Positions 12,847 to 23,868 of a DNA stretch of 64,000 nt are shown here, one piece after another. Both the position numbers and the translations under genes were made by a program. This DNA comes from Poa pratensis (Eukaryota; Streptophyta; Magnoliopsida; Poales; Poaceae), in the NCBI GenBank assembly GCA_947311845.1, contig CAMZMU010000063.1, positions 52,826,846-52,890,845 of the forward strand. Direction: 5' to 3'. The notes beneath the pieces are model-generated. The model saw nothing but the letters and a program-made list of their open reading frames with translations, was not told the origin of the DNA and made no database searches. How positions within the stretch are numbered: position 1 is the first letter of the stretch; each line of letters opens with the position of its first letter.

Positions 12847-12859
12847 NNNNNNNNNNNNN
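12847..12859. other. Assembly gap of exactly 13 N
   Basis: Left of it is retrotransposon B; right of it is the middle of a RING-H2 coding exon. A 13-N run is known as the placeholder written by optical-map hybrid scaffolding when neighbouring contigs are estimated to overlap (negative gap). The surrounding 35-kb duplication fits this. Confidence 0.95.
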
Positions 12860-13247
12860 CTCTGCCGTCGCCGCCAACCGGGGCGTCAAGAAGTCCGTGC
12901 TCCGCGCCATCCCCACGGTGCCCTACGTCGCCGCCGACCCCGAAAACGGCGGGAAAGGCAAGGGCAAGGCGGAGTCCGGGCAGGCGCCGGAGTGCGCCAT
13001 CTGCCTCGCCGAGTTCGAGGATGGCGAGCCCATGCGCGTGCTGCCGCAGTGCGGCCACGCCTTCCACGCCCCCTGCGTCGACAAGTGGCTGCGCGGCCAC
13101 TCCTCCTGCCCCTCCTGCCGCCGCATCCTCGTCGCCCGCCTGCCGCCCGCCGAGCGGTGCCAGCGCTGCGGAGCCCGGCCCGACCCAGCAGCGGCGCGAT
13201 GGAAGCCCGCGGCCCACTACGGCGAGATGCCGCCCTTCTTGCCGTAG
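12860..13247 (+). CDS. RING-H2 finger E3 ubiquitin ligase, ATL family (5' truncated by gap)
   Basis: In-frame codons run from 12861 to TAG 13245-13247, giving 128 residues. The RING-H2 ligands are C45, C48, C64, H66, H69, C72, C83 and C86 (C3H2C3), with the ATL-typical Pro before the third Cys (LPQC) and W76 at the E2-contact position. Upstream, [16 protein letters not shown] resembles the GLKK...LP (GLD-like) segment of ATL proteins. A basic Gly/Lys stretch separates the two. The C-terminus is Pro/Ala/Arg-rich. Family members transfer ubiquitin from E2 to substrates at membranes. The N-terminal transmembrane helix expected for ATL is missing because the contig begins here, so the gene is probably intact in the genome. 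Codons are very GC-rich, as in many grass single-exon genes. The 3' UTR probably lies within 13248-13446. The specific paralogue cannot be named. Confidence 0.9.
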
Positions 13248-13448
13248 CTGCCGGCGCAGATCCGGGATGGAGCTCGGAAGCAGACGAGCAGAGGAATCAG
13301 TCGACCGATCGATGAGCTTTTTGGTCAAATTTCTCGTCTGCTTCTTTTATTTCAGTGACGAAACGGATAGCATTCGTCAGTTTAGGATCCTTTGTGAAGA
13401 TAAGGTGTTGCCTGCCACTGCATCTTTAGCTTCGTACATTTGTAAATA

Positions 13449-13571
13449 CTCACTCCGTCCAAAAATAAGTGTCTCAACTTTGTCAAATAATGGATGTATT
13501 TAGACATGTTTCATGTATAAATACATCCATTTTTTAGCAAAATTGAGACACTTATTTTGAGACGGAGGGAG
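13449..13571. mobile_element. Stowaway (Tc1/Mariner) MITE 1
   Basis: A 123-bp element with ends CTCACTCCGTCC and GACGGAGGGAG, flanked by TA (13447-13448, 13572-13573). Its arms pair over most of the length (AAATAAGTGTCTCAA and its complement). It lies in the 3' flank of the RING gene. Confidence 0.9.
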
Positions 13572-13599
13572 TAGTAAGTACTCTGTATAAACTAGTGTG

Positions 13600-15493
13600 C
13601 AATTAGAATCGATTAGGATGATATGAAATTGTGAATAGCTTCAGTACTCCCCCAATTGTGGTTGACACTTGCGTACTTGACATTGCGAATGTCCTGATCT
13701 TGAGTAATGTGATTTGATCTGCACTGCATATCAGATGTCTACATCAGTGTGGAGTATCCGGACCATGAGTTTGCATATGCATTGTATCTGCAGTAGTGTA
13801 TTTCTCTAAGCCTTTAAGAAATGCGTCCTGCATGGTGTAATAGCTGCTTAGAGTGATCGATACTTATCTTTTAAAGCTGATGGATGATTAAGAAGATGTC
13901 CGGATATACCAGACAACAATTCTCGTTGAGTGCAAGTTACTCCCTCCGTTTTTTAATATAAGATGATTTAGGTGTTGCACATGTTGTCTAGATACATACT
14001 AAAGTGAGTGAACATGCACACTAACACATGTCTATGTACATTTGTGTACATACTAAAACATCTTATATTAAAAAACGGAGGGAGTACACATTAATCCACT
14101 CCGGAGCTATCCGATCAATGTGACAATACATCATAAGTTCATAACGAAGAAATGAGCCTTCGATGGCAGTATACAGTGGTTGAGAAAACATCTTCTCCTA
14201 TCCATTCACATAAGCTTTTTTCTTCGTTGTGCCAGATATTATACAGAGTGAAAAGTTCATAAGCGCTTCAATGGCAGTATATAGTGGTTGAGAAGACATA
14301 TTCTCCTTATCCATTCACATCATACAAAGTGACAATACAACATGCTACACACGCCTCTAAAATCTTGTGGTGATTAAAATTTAACTACAAAATGGGTGAG
14401 CAAGAGATTATTATATCTGGTACAAAAAAAATCTCTTCTCTTTTCACTCTCTATTTTTAAGTTGGCTATCATCCTACATGGTTTAGGTAAGAGAAGGCAA
14501 CCATCCTACATGTAAACAGTGTACAACGCAATGTTGTCACTGGTCTCCATTTATGATGAGATGATATTTTAGATTTTTTTTTGAAAAAAGGAAGAACTTC
14601 AAACTAATATTTGCTAATGCTATATTCAGACTTCAGATAAAAAAGAGTGCCAAGTCGAGCTATCGTTATCTTGTTGCCTGCATCTGCATGTTTGCCAGTT
14701 ATTGATGCAAAGTGGTTATAACCGGCGGACTACAAACTCTTGCTCCCTTGGATCATGGTCTCGTTGACCTTAGATACACATTTCTATCTCCACGGATTCT
14801 AAACTCTTGCTGACATGGATCATGCTCCCATTGATCTTGCATCTTCTGTAAGAGCACATACAACAAATGTTCATTGGTCTGAATGTTTTAATTAAGAAGA
14901 AACAATATTATGTAGGAAAAACAATGACTAAAGCAGATACAAATTGTCCAAAGCGCCCACCAATCGACGAGCCACAATTAAAATGCTCCAAGAAACACAC
15001 CAGCACAATAAGAAAAACTAGAAGTCTCCCAGCAAAACAGAGTGCCATGCCGTAATATTTGAACACCGAAACCTCAGAATTTTTGGACTGTTTATGTGAT
15101 TTGACTGGTTCACAGAATCGGGAGGGTTTGTCAATCAAGAAAATTATTGTGACTACTGCAAGATATAGACTATCAATTCTTTATAATTCTGGTCAGATAA
15201 GATTATGTGGTTGCGAGAGATACTTCCATGATGGGATTGATAAAGTTGTGCATTATGTACTTTAAGAGTCTACTTCCATGATGGGATTACGGTGCACACA
15301 AAAACAAGTGCACACTCTGGTCAGCACTTAAGTGGCATAACTTAGATGCGCACACATATGCAAGTTCAAGAGTTGAAAATACAAAGTGCAGTCATCTATC
15401 CAGCTAGGCAAAAAGGTCGAAAGAGCAAAGCGCGGCCAGCCAGGTAAGCAAAATGGCAAAGATACATGTGTCTGACAACCTGGTATATATAAA
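13600..15493 (+). repeat. Intergenic unit U1, first part
   Basis: Diverged direct repeat of 26395-27182 plus 28445-30560 (U3). Shared blocks include ATGATATGAAATTGTGAATAG, AAGAAATGCGTCCTGCATGG, CTTCAATGGCAGTATACAGTGG and GTCAGATAAGATTATGTGG. It is interrupted by MITE 2 and ends at the MULE target site. No coding is conserved. It may be the decayed flank of a duplicated locus, but only one RING gene is present. Confidence 0.75.
13940..14084. mobile_element. Stowaway MITE 2
   Basis: A 145-bp element with ends CTCCCTCCGTTTTTTAATATAAGATG and its complement, flanked by TA (13938-13939, 14085-14086). The related unit near 26650 reads CAAGTTACACGATAATC with no insertion, which is a natural empty site. 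Confidence 0.92.
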
Positions 15494-15606
15494 GGGTTAA
15501 TTGGATCTATGCCACTCCCCAATTCACAGGTTGGACTTATGCCATTACAAAAACTGAAGTTGCAAATATGCCACTCAAAATTCTCAATACCTCTATCTAT
15601 GCCATT
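15494..15606 (+). repeat. MULE left terminal inverted repeat
   Basis: Begins GGGTTAATTGGATCTATG and ends CTATGCCATT. Pairs with 19748-19860. Confidence 0.93.
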
Positions 15607-15735
15607 GTCCCCACTAAATAGAATAACGGTTTAATTTATACATGTATTTGACTATATAGTGTCGTATTTACCATACTACCCCAGTGCCCAACTTTTTGGC
15701 AGCAATTTAGCGGTGTCCGGGCGCCCAAAAATTCA

Positions 15736-16045
15736 AAAAATTCAAATTTTGGCCAAAATTTGACTTTCTCAGAAAAATCTAAAAAAATTACAGAAAATCA
15801 AAAACAGTAATGTGAGCCTACTGTTTAAAAACGAGCCAATTCTGGGCGCATATGGACCATTAAACTGAGATTTTAAGTTCTGTCCAGAAATTTTTCAAAT
15901 TTTGGCCGAAATTTTGAAATTCTCAGAAAAATCTAAAAAAATTACAGAAAATCAAAAACATTAATATGAGTGTACTGTTGAAATACGAGCCAATTCTGGG
16001 CACGTATTGATCCATACAATGAGATTTCATGCTCTGACCTGAAAC
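15736..16045 (+). repeat. ~154-bp tandem duplication inside the MULE 3' end
   Basis: The block around CTCAGAAAAATCTAAAAAAA recurs at 15768 and 15922, each followed by a segment containing ACGAGCCAATTCTGGGC. It is non-coding and lies between the left TIR and the transposase stop codon. 15607-16244 holds nothing else recognised. Confidence 0.7.
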
Positions 16046-16244
16046 TTGTCAAACATTCACACAAAATTTTGGCAGCACTTAACCACTATGTTCCATATCT
16101 TTGCAAGCACAATTCAACACACATTTGTAAGCACAATTCAAACATGTCCATACATAGGTTCACAAGCACAATTTAAGAGAGGTTCCTAGGCAAATAAAGT
16201 TCACAGAACAAGTAGCAAAAGCAAACACCTAGTTGAGTTATCCA

Positions 16245-19105
16245 CTAGCCACCAAGCCAATTTCGGAGGCTTCTTTTTGCACCATATGGAGGCTGCACTA
16301 CTGGAGGTGCAGGTGGAGGTGGAGGTATAACAGGCGCAAATGGAACACGTTTCTTGGCTATTTTCCCTTTAGAGGTAGCCTTTGGTGGAGTCTTTTTCTT
16401 GACCTTCTCTTGTGGCATAGCTTTCTTCACAGGAGTCTTTTTCTTGGCCTTCTCTTGTGACATAGCAGTCTTCTTGACTGGGGTCTTTTGCTTGGTCTTC
16501 TCTTGTGGTGTAGCTATCTTCACGGGTGTCTTCTCCTTGGCTGATGTGTTGGGCTTCTGTGGAGTTGTTCTAGCCTTTTTCCTGCATTAACAACATGTGA
16601 TTTAGATTGAGCAATATCAGATTCAGGCAAGTGCGGCAATTACCTTATAAAGTTGATAATGGGTTCATCATCTATTGCATCACCATCTATTGTAGCAGTT
16701 GTTTCTTCACCTTTCTTCCTGCAAATAAGAACAAGATAAATCAATTTCACGATATAAAAGTCACGAAAAAGAGATGCATAAACACAACTAGTGAACCACC
16801 TTTTATTTGTGGGTGTACATGGATCTGGTACATCTTCAGGTATGTAATCATCATCTACTGCCACATATTTAGGATCAGGGGCTTTGCATGTTTTCTTCAT
16901 GTGCCCAGGTTTACCACATCTCTTGCACTTGACTATTTTCCTACCAGGTTCTAGCCATCCTCTCCATCTCTGAACTCTTGGCCTACCAGCCACCGCCTGC
17001 TGCAAAGGTGGGTGCACCTTGAATCCCAAATCAACATTTATCCACTGTGACTTGTCTGTCATGGAAGGCATTCTCCCTGCATATGCTGCCTTGAACTTTT
17101 CCGCTGAATAATATTCATCCACATATGTCTCAATTTGAGCACCATTAATGCTACAAATGAAGGCCAATGCGTGCATGCATGGTTTTCCAGAAACTTGCCA
17201 AACTCTACATGTACATGTGCGACTTTCTAAGTTGACAATGTGCCTTTTGACAAATTTCAGATCCAGCAAAGTAACCTCTGCCTCATGTTCATTGGTCCAA
17301 ATAATCTTGTTCCGACCAATGGTTTTGCTAAGAGCATTAAGCTGCTTGATGACATGAGGAAGAATTCTACCCTTCAGTTTTTGACCTACCAGTTTTCTTA
17401 GGCAGAACTTCTCCGTGATAATCTCCCTAACGCTATCAACAAGATTGCAAAGATTCAACCCTTTAAAGTCTTTTATTTGGTTGTTGAAACTCTCAGATAT
17501 GTTGTTCGTCAAATAGTCAACCTTGCTGGCCTCTCCAAAACCACATCTATACCACAACCTATGGTGATGAATATCAAGATATTCAATAGCTTCTGGATTT
17601 GCTTCCTTAATTAGGTTCATATGATGCATGAACTTACGATCTGAAAAAGTCCTCGCAGCTGGGTACAAATTATCTGTGTATACTTTACCATGGAATTTCT
17701 TCATGAAATTTGCATAAAGGTGCCTCATGCACTCTCTGTTTTCGCAGTCGGGGAACACAAGGTCAATGGCTGTCTCTAACCCTTTGCATGCATCACTGGA
17801 AATAACAAGTCCATGTGGGGAACCTATGGCTCTATGCAACTGTTTCATGAACCATTCCCAATTGTCACCGGTTTCCGAATCAAACACAGCAAATGCTACA
17901 TAATATAGCCAATTGTGCCCATCTACAGCGGTTGCTGATGCTAATTGGCCCTTAAATTTCCCATTAAGTGTCGTTGAGTCGACACCAACATAAGGCCTAC
18001 AACCAGCTAAGAAACCATGGATGCAAGGCTTGAATGCAACAAACATTTGGTTGAAGTGATATTTGGTTCCATCTTTTACTAGCTCTATCTCTACAATGCT
18101 CCCTGGGCTCTTATGTTCTATCTCAGCTTTCCAATTAAAAAGCAATGGAAAATTATCTTCGTAACTACCATGAATTTGGTTGAGTGCTACTTGCATACCA
18201 TGCCAAGTCTTATTGTACTCCAGCTTGATGTTGTACTCATCTTGCAACATTCCTCTTGCTGCTTTTGCACCAACACCAGGATTTTTCTTCACCCAATCCT
18301 CAAGCCTATCTGCAATCCAACCTTGTGAAGCCATTGTGCAATTTGACAACTTCTGCGTTGGACAATTGTGCTCAAATGGAAGTGTTTTTATCTGCAAATG
18401 ATAAACACACTACATAAGTCAGGTGCGACAAAGAAACCTTGCAAGTAAATAATAGACAGGAAACAAGACATGTAAACAACCCATACCATGACTGTTCTAC
18501 CATCCTGCAGTACAGATGCATGAATGCGCCATTGACATGTCGCATGTGCACACCGAGCAATAAATCGAGTGGGATCTGTTTTGATTTTAGCCAACTTAAA
18601 CCCAACCATAATAGCTCGCTGCCGTATAGCTTTTCTGAAAGCCACAATGTCAGGAAAAAGAGCCCCGACTCGGATGTCTGGATTCTCAGGGTCATGCACC
18701 ACGCTATAACCAGCAGGGTTAGTGTCAACCATTTCTCTCTGCTCTGTACATGTCAAACATCCATGAGCACATGAAATTCAGCAGGGTTAGGAACAAGAAT
18801 TATCAAGCACAATAACATCAAGCGCAAGATTCCTCTCTGCTCTGTACATGTCAAACATCACATGAAATTCATCACTTCCAGTTAGTCTAACATCTTGCGC
18901 CATTCTCACATTAAAATACCACACGCTGATACTCTGATCTCTGCCAACTCTCAACTCTGCACTTAACCCATCCATGAGCACATCCATGGAGAAATCATCC
19001 TAGTTTACATTCCATTTAATTGATTTCCCCTTCACATATGATTTCCTACCGTTTGGTTCCTTCAGCACAAATCCTTGAACAACAAGGTCTAAGCTAAATT
19101 CGAGC
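16245..19105 (-). pseudogene. MULE (MuDR-type) transposase, N-terminus broken
   Basis: Exons inferred from GT-AG sites: 19105 down to 18487 (disrupted), 18391-16800, 16718-16644 and 16581-16245 (stop). The frames join correctly across the last three introns. Order of domains: MuDR N-terminal region (IRVGALFPD...RFIARC...CQWRIHAS); DDE domain with GVDSTTLNG and SSDACKGL as likely Asp positions; SWIM zinc finger (CTC...C-M-H); CCHC knuckle (CKRCGKPGHMKKTC); a Lys/Pro-rich tail. The enzyme would cut and rejoin DNA at the TIRs. Two defects sit in the first exon: an in-frame TAG at 19000-19002 between KWNVN and DDFSMD, and an imperfect tandem duplication at about 18720-18860 that brings stops. The core (18391-16245) is otherwise open. 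An internal restart at M 18756 would lack the extreme N-terminus. Confidence 0.85.
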
Positions 19106-19264
19106 CTACAAATTACGAAACACAAAAGCGAAATTAACAAATCCACGAGCACATCTCTGTAAAATTCATGGAGAGAATGGGGATGTTGGGGACTGGTGCA
19201 CTCACATGTTTGACGACTCCAACTCCATCCCTCCTCCAGCCTACAGCCACGCCTGGGCAGCCCC

Positions 19265-19618
19265 TGCCTTCTCCCGCCGCTGCGCAGCAGCGCTCCTCCC
19301 GCCGGCGACGAGCTCCCGCTGCTAGGGTTCGTTGGGCGCGAGATGGGGGCGCGAGAGATGTGCGCCTCCCGACGCTGGCTCGCCGCCGCTGGGCTGCACT
19401 GCCTCCTCCCGCCGGCGACGCGCTCCTCCCGCCGGCGACGAGCTCCCGCTGCTAGGGTTCGTCGGGCGCGAGACGGGGGCGCGAGAGATGCGCGCCTCCC
19501 GACGCTGGCCCGCCGCCGCTGGGCAGCACTGCCTCCGCCCGCCGGCGACACGCTCCTCCCGCCGGCGACGCGCTTCCGCCGCTAGGGTTCGTCGAGCGCG
19601 AGACGGGGCGCGAGAGAT
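19265..19618 (-). repeat. 130-bp GC-rich tandem repeat, ~2.7 units
   Basis: CTAGGGTTCG recurs at 19322, 19452 and 19582, exactly 130 bp apart, inside blocks of GCCGGCGACG and GCGAGAGATG. It lies upstream of the transposase gene (minus strand), probably in its 5' untranslated or promoter region. Long open frames here are a by-product of GC content. Confidence 0.88.
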
Positions 19619-19747
19619 GCTTCGATGCGTGTTGGTCTGGACTCTGGACGGACTCTTTTTGTGTGTGCGCGCGATGGGTCCAGTCCAGTACGTGATCCAC
19701 TGTATAAAGGACATGTATAATTGTCGTATAAGTTTGGTAATGAAGGA

Positions 19748-19860
19748 AATGGCATAGATAAAAGTATTGAGAATTTTGAGTGGCATATTTGCAACTTCAG
19801 TTTTTGTAATGGCATAAGTCCAACCAGTGAATTGGGGAGTGACATAGATCCAATTAACCC
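19748..19860 (-). repeat. MULE right terminal inverted repeat
   Basis: The reverse complement begins GGGTTAATTGGATCTATG. It is followed by the second target copy ATATATAAA. Confidence 0.93.
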
Positions 19861-21212
19861 ATATATAAAAGTTCGGTGAACAACTCTAGTGTAATCGAAG
19901 AAGATAAGATAAGAGCTGGACTCTGAGAGGAGATTTCGTGCTCCCGAGCACCAGTGATCTTGGTGTACTAACAAAATCGAAAAAAATATTTATGAGTCCA
20001 AAAAAATTATGAAAAAAATCACGGATGTAGCCAATGATGTATCCACAAACGTGCAAACTTCAAATACTTTGTATTTTGGGCTACACAAAAATGGAAAAGT
20101 GTGGATCTGAATATGTATATTTTCAAATCTCTAATTTTATCAAATTTTGTCATTTTTGTGTAGAGCAGAATATAAACTATTTGAAGATGATATTTTGCGC
20201 GTTGTGGGATATATCATTGACTATATCCGTGATTTTTCAGATTTTTCTCAAACTCGTAAATATTTTTTTCCAATCTTCCGGATTACTGGTGCTCGGGAGA
20301 CAAAGACACTTTCCCTGGACTCCTTTCTATCTATTCGTTGGTAGCTCCGGGAATCTGGAATTGTATATTCTTTAGCTTAGAGATTCGTGGTTATCGTTAC
20401 AAGATATAAGTTGGGTCAAAGATTATCTACAACTCCTTATGGGACAAATTAAAGAACGGCGATACTATTCGATCTACTTAGCTCCAACACTGGTGGATCC
20501 ATAAATATAAAATAGAACGCGAAGCACTATCGAAAGTTGTAATCTAGATGTACTATATATATGTCTAGCTCCTGCTCCATTAGAAAATGAAATCAACAAT
20601 GTCACTTTCTAATTTTCCATTTTGGCATACAATATCACCAGTAGTTGTTCACTAGATCATGCATATCCTCAGTGATGGATAAAAAGTACAGGTACGATGA
20701 TAGCAGAGTGGCGATTCGGTTCCACCAGCAGGCAGTAGATATGTCAGTGCTCCGATAGAAACAAGCACACGGTGACGCAGCAGACATGCTTAGCTTGATC
20801 AGGATCGGTTAGGCCGCCGATGAAAAATGCTTGGTAAAAAATGGGTTGGGCACAAGTTGGTAACCAGAAGCCGAAGTTGCTTCCGAACTCTCGCCGGTTC
20901 AGTTGGGTTGGGTGGATCGCCGCCGACGCTCTACGAGGATAGGAATAGCAGGCAGGCGCGCGCGGTTGACTGCAAGCCGACGACGGGCACAGGGGTGCGG
21001 CCGGGATATCTCCACGGTCAACGACCCGACTGCGGTGGTAGCGGCCGCTGGGGTCGCTCGCAGACACACATGGTGGGTGTGGCGTCGACGGTGCCTGCCA
21101 TCTCGTGGGGGGCTACCGTCAACCGTGAGGAACAGGCGTGTTGCGGTCAAGGGGGTGCGACGGGAGTACACGTTAATCCACTCCGGAGCTATCGGATGCA
21201 TGTGACAATACA
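19861..21212 (+). repeat. Intergenic unit U1, second part
   Basis: Continues U1 after the MULE. It is shared with 30600-31560 (U3) and in part with 36914-37843 (U4). A short segment at about 19920-20340 is specific to U1. The GC-richer end (20850-21170) matches 31230-31560 with many changes and no conserved frame. It ends in CTCCGGAGCTATCGGATGC...ACAATACA, the start of unit U2, where Helitron H1 is inserted. Confidence 0.7.
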
Positions 21213-21927
21213 TCTCACCACTATAATGGGAGGACAAAATCGCGGCCTGAGAGGCTCCCGAGTTACTGTAGATAGCTACAGTTGTTACTGTAGATTTCTA
21301 CAGTACAGTGGTCCCCACATGTCAGCGAGACATCCCTCTCGGGATTTTTGCGGAGAAGCACGCGGGCGGCCGAAATTTCCATCCTCTTCTCAGAAAATTC
21401 GTCGCCAGGGACCTCTTTGTAATTACGGGAAAGTTCGGGTCGTTTTTCGTAAAAATGCCACGGACACGCCCCCCCTCCTCTTCTCTCTCGCGAACGGCGC
21501 GGAGAACGCCGCGGACGCCGACGCAGCCCGCCGCCGCACCGCACCTCCTCGCACAGATCGAAGTCCACGGCGCGGTGCGCCGTCGCGCGCCCTCCATCTC
21601 CGCCGACGCACGCGTGCTGGGACGGCCGCGTCGCGTCGCAATCATCGCCGCCGTCCGTCGGCATCCGCCGCCGTGTCCGTGCTCGCCGGCGACGCTCCGG
21701 CCACGATCTGCGGCCGCGCCGCCACCTGCGGGTCGTCCGCGTCGCGCTGCGCCCGATGCGGTTGATCCCGGCTCCTAGGTCGCTCCGACGCGGCGGCGCC
21801 GACCTCGCCGTGCCCGCGGCAGCTCCGGCCACTGCCGACGTCAGCGTGACGTCGCAGTGGGCTGGGCTGGCCAAAAGGGCCGGCTGTTGGGCTGGGCCGC
21901 CGGTTCGGCCTCTTTTTTTTTTCCCTC

Positions 21928-22500
21928 TTCCTTTTCTTTTTCTTTTCTATTTTTCAAACCTGTTGAAATTTCTCAAAAAAAACAAAATCAAATGAAACCA
22001 AATTCTACAAATTTGTATAAAATATATAATAGACATTTCATTTGAAAAAAATGTTTGGTTAGATGAATACTTCGATAAAATGCAATCTCATTTCCAAACT
22101 TCTCAACAATTCGAAATCAAATGAGACCAGTTTCTACAAATTTGTAAAAAATTATAATAAACACTTGATTTTAAAAAATGTTTAATAAGACGAATATTTC
22201 GAGAAAAAAATGCGATTCCTTTTCTTTTTGCTTTTCTATTTTTCAAAACTGTTGAAATTTCTCGGCAAAACAAAATCAGTTAAGACCAAATTCTACAAAT
22301 TTATAAAAAATAAAATAGACACTACATTTCAAAAAAACGTTTAATTAGATGAATACTTCGATAAAATGCAATCTCATTTCCAAACTTCTCAACAATTCGA
22401 AATCAGTTCAGACCAAATTCTACAAATTTGTACAAAATTATAATAGACACTTCATTCAAAAAATGTTTAATAAGACGAATATTTCGAGAAAAAATGCAAA
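21928..22500 (+). repeat. 288-bp tandem duplication in Helitron H1
   Basis: Two units start TTCCTTTTCTTTTT at 21928 and 22216. Each runs through TCTACAAATTTGTA and ends with CGAATATTTCGAGAAAAAA. Confidence 0.8.
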
Positions 22501-22659
22501 CTCATTTCTTCTAATTATGATTTGGTTTTACATTGAATCTAATAAATGGTCAAAGAATATTTTTCCCTACGATTATTGAGCTAGATTAAATATTTAGCAC
22601 AAGACACGGACATATCATACCAGCTTGAAATAAGTTAGTATTTATAAATGACATGACAT

Positions 22660-23868
22660 TCAAAAAAAAAAAATTGTTCCATTACATGAATATTTCAAGA
22701 AAATGAAAAATTACTTCCTCTAATTGTGGCTTGATTTCAGATTGCTTTTAATTAATGCTTAAAGTTTATTTCCTTCGATTATTAAGCTAAATTAACTACC
22801 TAACGCAACACATAGACAAATCATACCAATTCGAATAAGTTAATACTTACAAACAACATAGCTAAACTCCTTTCAATTATGCAATTCAATTTAGCAATTG
22901 CTCAACTTGAACTTACCTCTCTCTAACTATGTAGTCAAATTTTAATAGTGCTTCATTCCATTCACACCTCAAGAAATCAAAAAATCTATTTCATCTAAAG
23001 ATGGACTCAACTTAAAAGATGTTAACACAATATATTCCTCTAACCAAGAAACTAAATCACATATTTACAGCGAAATAGAAACATAATATTTAGACATAGC
23101 GGTAATATATTTTCTCTAATTACGGTAGTCCATATGAAAATTATATCATAATGGAATCATATTTGACCATTTAAATTTACCTAACATATTTGCAAGTAAT
23201 GCAACTTAAATCTCTCTAATTATGTACTTGCATTTTAAGAAAATGTTGATTAGATGAATATTTCCATAAAATGCAAACGCATTTGCTTATCTAACATATT
23301 TGCAAGTAATGTCACCTAAATTTCTCTAATTACATGCTTACAATTAGAAGAAAAAAATGTTCCCGCTGCATGAATATATCGAGAGAATGAAAATTCATTT
23401 CCCCTAATTGTAGCTTTATTTTAAAATGCATTTCATAAATGCTCAAAAAAAAATTTCCTTCCGACTATTAAGCTAAATTCACCATCTAACACAGAACACA
23501 AACATTTTATACCGATTCAAACAAGTTAATATTTATAAATAATATGACTAAACTACCTTCAATTATGCAATTCATATTAATAAATGCTCAACTTGAACTT
23601 AGCTCTTTGCAATTATGTAGTCAAATTTAAATAATGCTTCATTCCATTCACATCTCAAGAAATCAAAAAAATTGTTTCATCTAAAAAATAAATTCAATTT
23701 AATAGATATTAATACAGTATATTCCTTCAACCAAGGAACTAAATCACATATTTACAGCAAAATAGAAACATAATATTTAGACATGACCATGATAGATTTC
23801 CTCTAATTACGATATTCCATATGAAAATTATGGGAAAATGGAACCATATGTGACCATTTAAATACATA
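22660..23868 (+). repeat. ~687-bp direct repeat in Helitron H1
   Basis: Segments 22660-23180 and 23346-23868 are diverged copies (ATTAAGCTAAATT, CTCAACTTGAACTTA and CATTCCATTCACA recur at this spacing). It is non-coding. The rest of H1 to 26140 is similar AT-rich sequence without a recognisable gene. Confidence 0.7.

Larger units (their letters stand above)
15494..19860 (-). mobile_element. Complete Mutator-like element (MULE)
   Basis: 4367 bp with 113-bp terminal inverted repeats (15494-15606 and 19748-19860, about four mismatches) and a perfect 9-bp target duplication ATATATAAA (15485-15493, 19861-19869). It carries a multi-exon transposase gene on the minus strand and a GC-rich repeated 5' region. 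It is inserted in intergenic unit U1, whose sequence resumes at 19870. The ends look intact; the transposase does not. Confidence 0.95.

Noticed and set aside
12531..13247. A 238-codon frame reading across the N gap into the RING domain
   Set aside because: Its first 105 codons are element B non-coding sequence and five are N. Only the part from 12861 is real coding.
12583..13328. Long minus-strand and alternate-frame ORFs over the RING exon
   Set aside because: They are shadows of a GC-rich exon; no domain, and stops fall at the true gene's edges.
19000..19786. Several Arg/Ala/Pro-rich frames over the MULE 5' repeats
   Set aside because: Composition-driven frames in a 130-bp tandem repeat. 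Only the short part downstream of 19105 belongs to the transposase.
20827..21874. Long frames on both strands at 20.8-21.9 kb (up to 312 codons)
   Set aside because: They cross the Helitron H1 boundary at 21213 and are not conserved in the related unit at 31230-31560, so they are GC artefacts.
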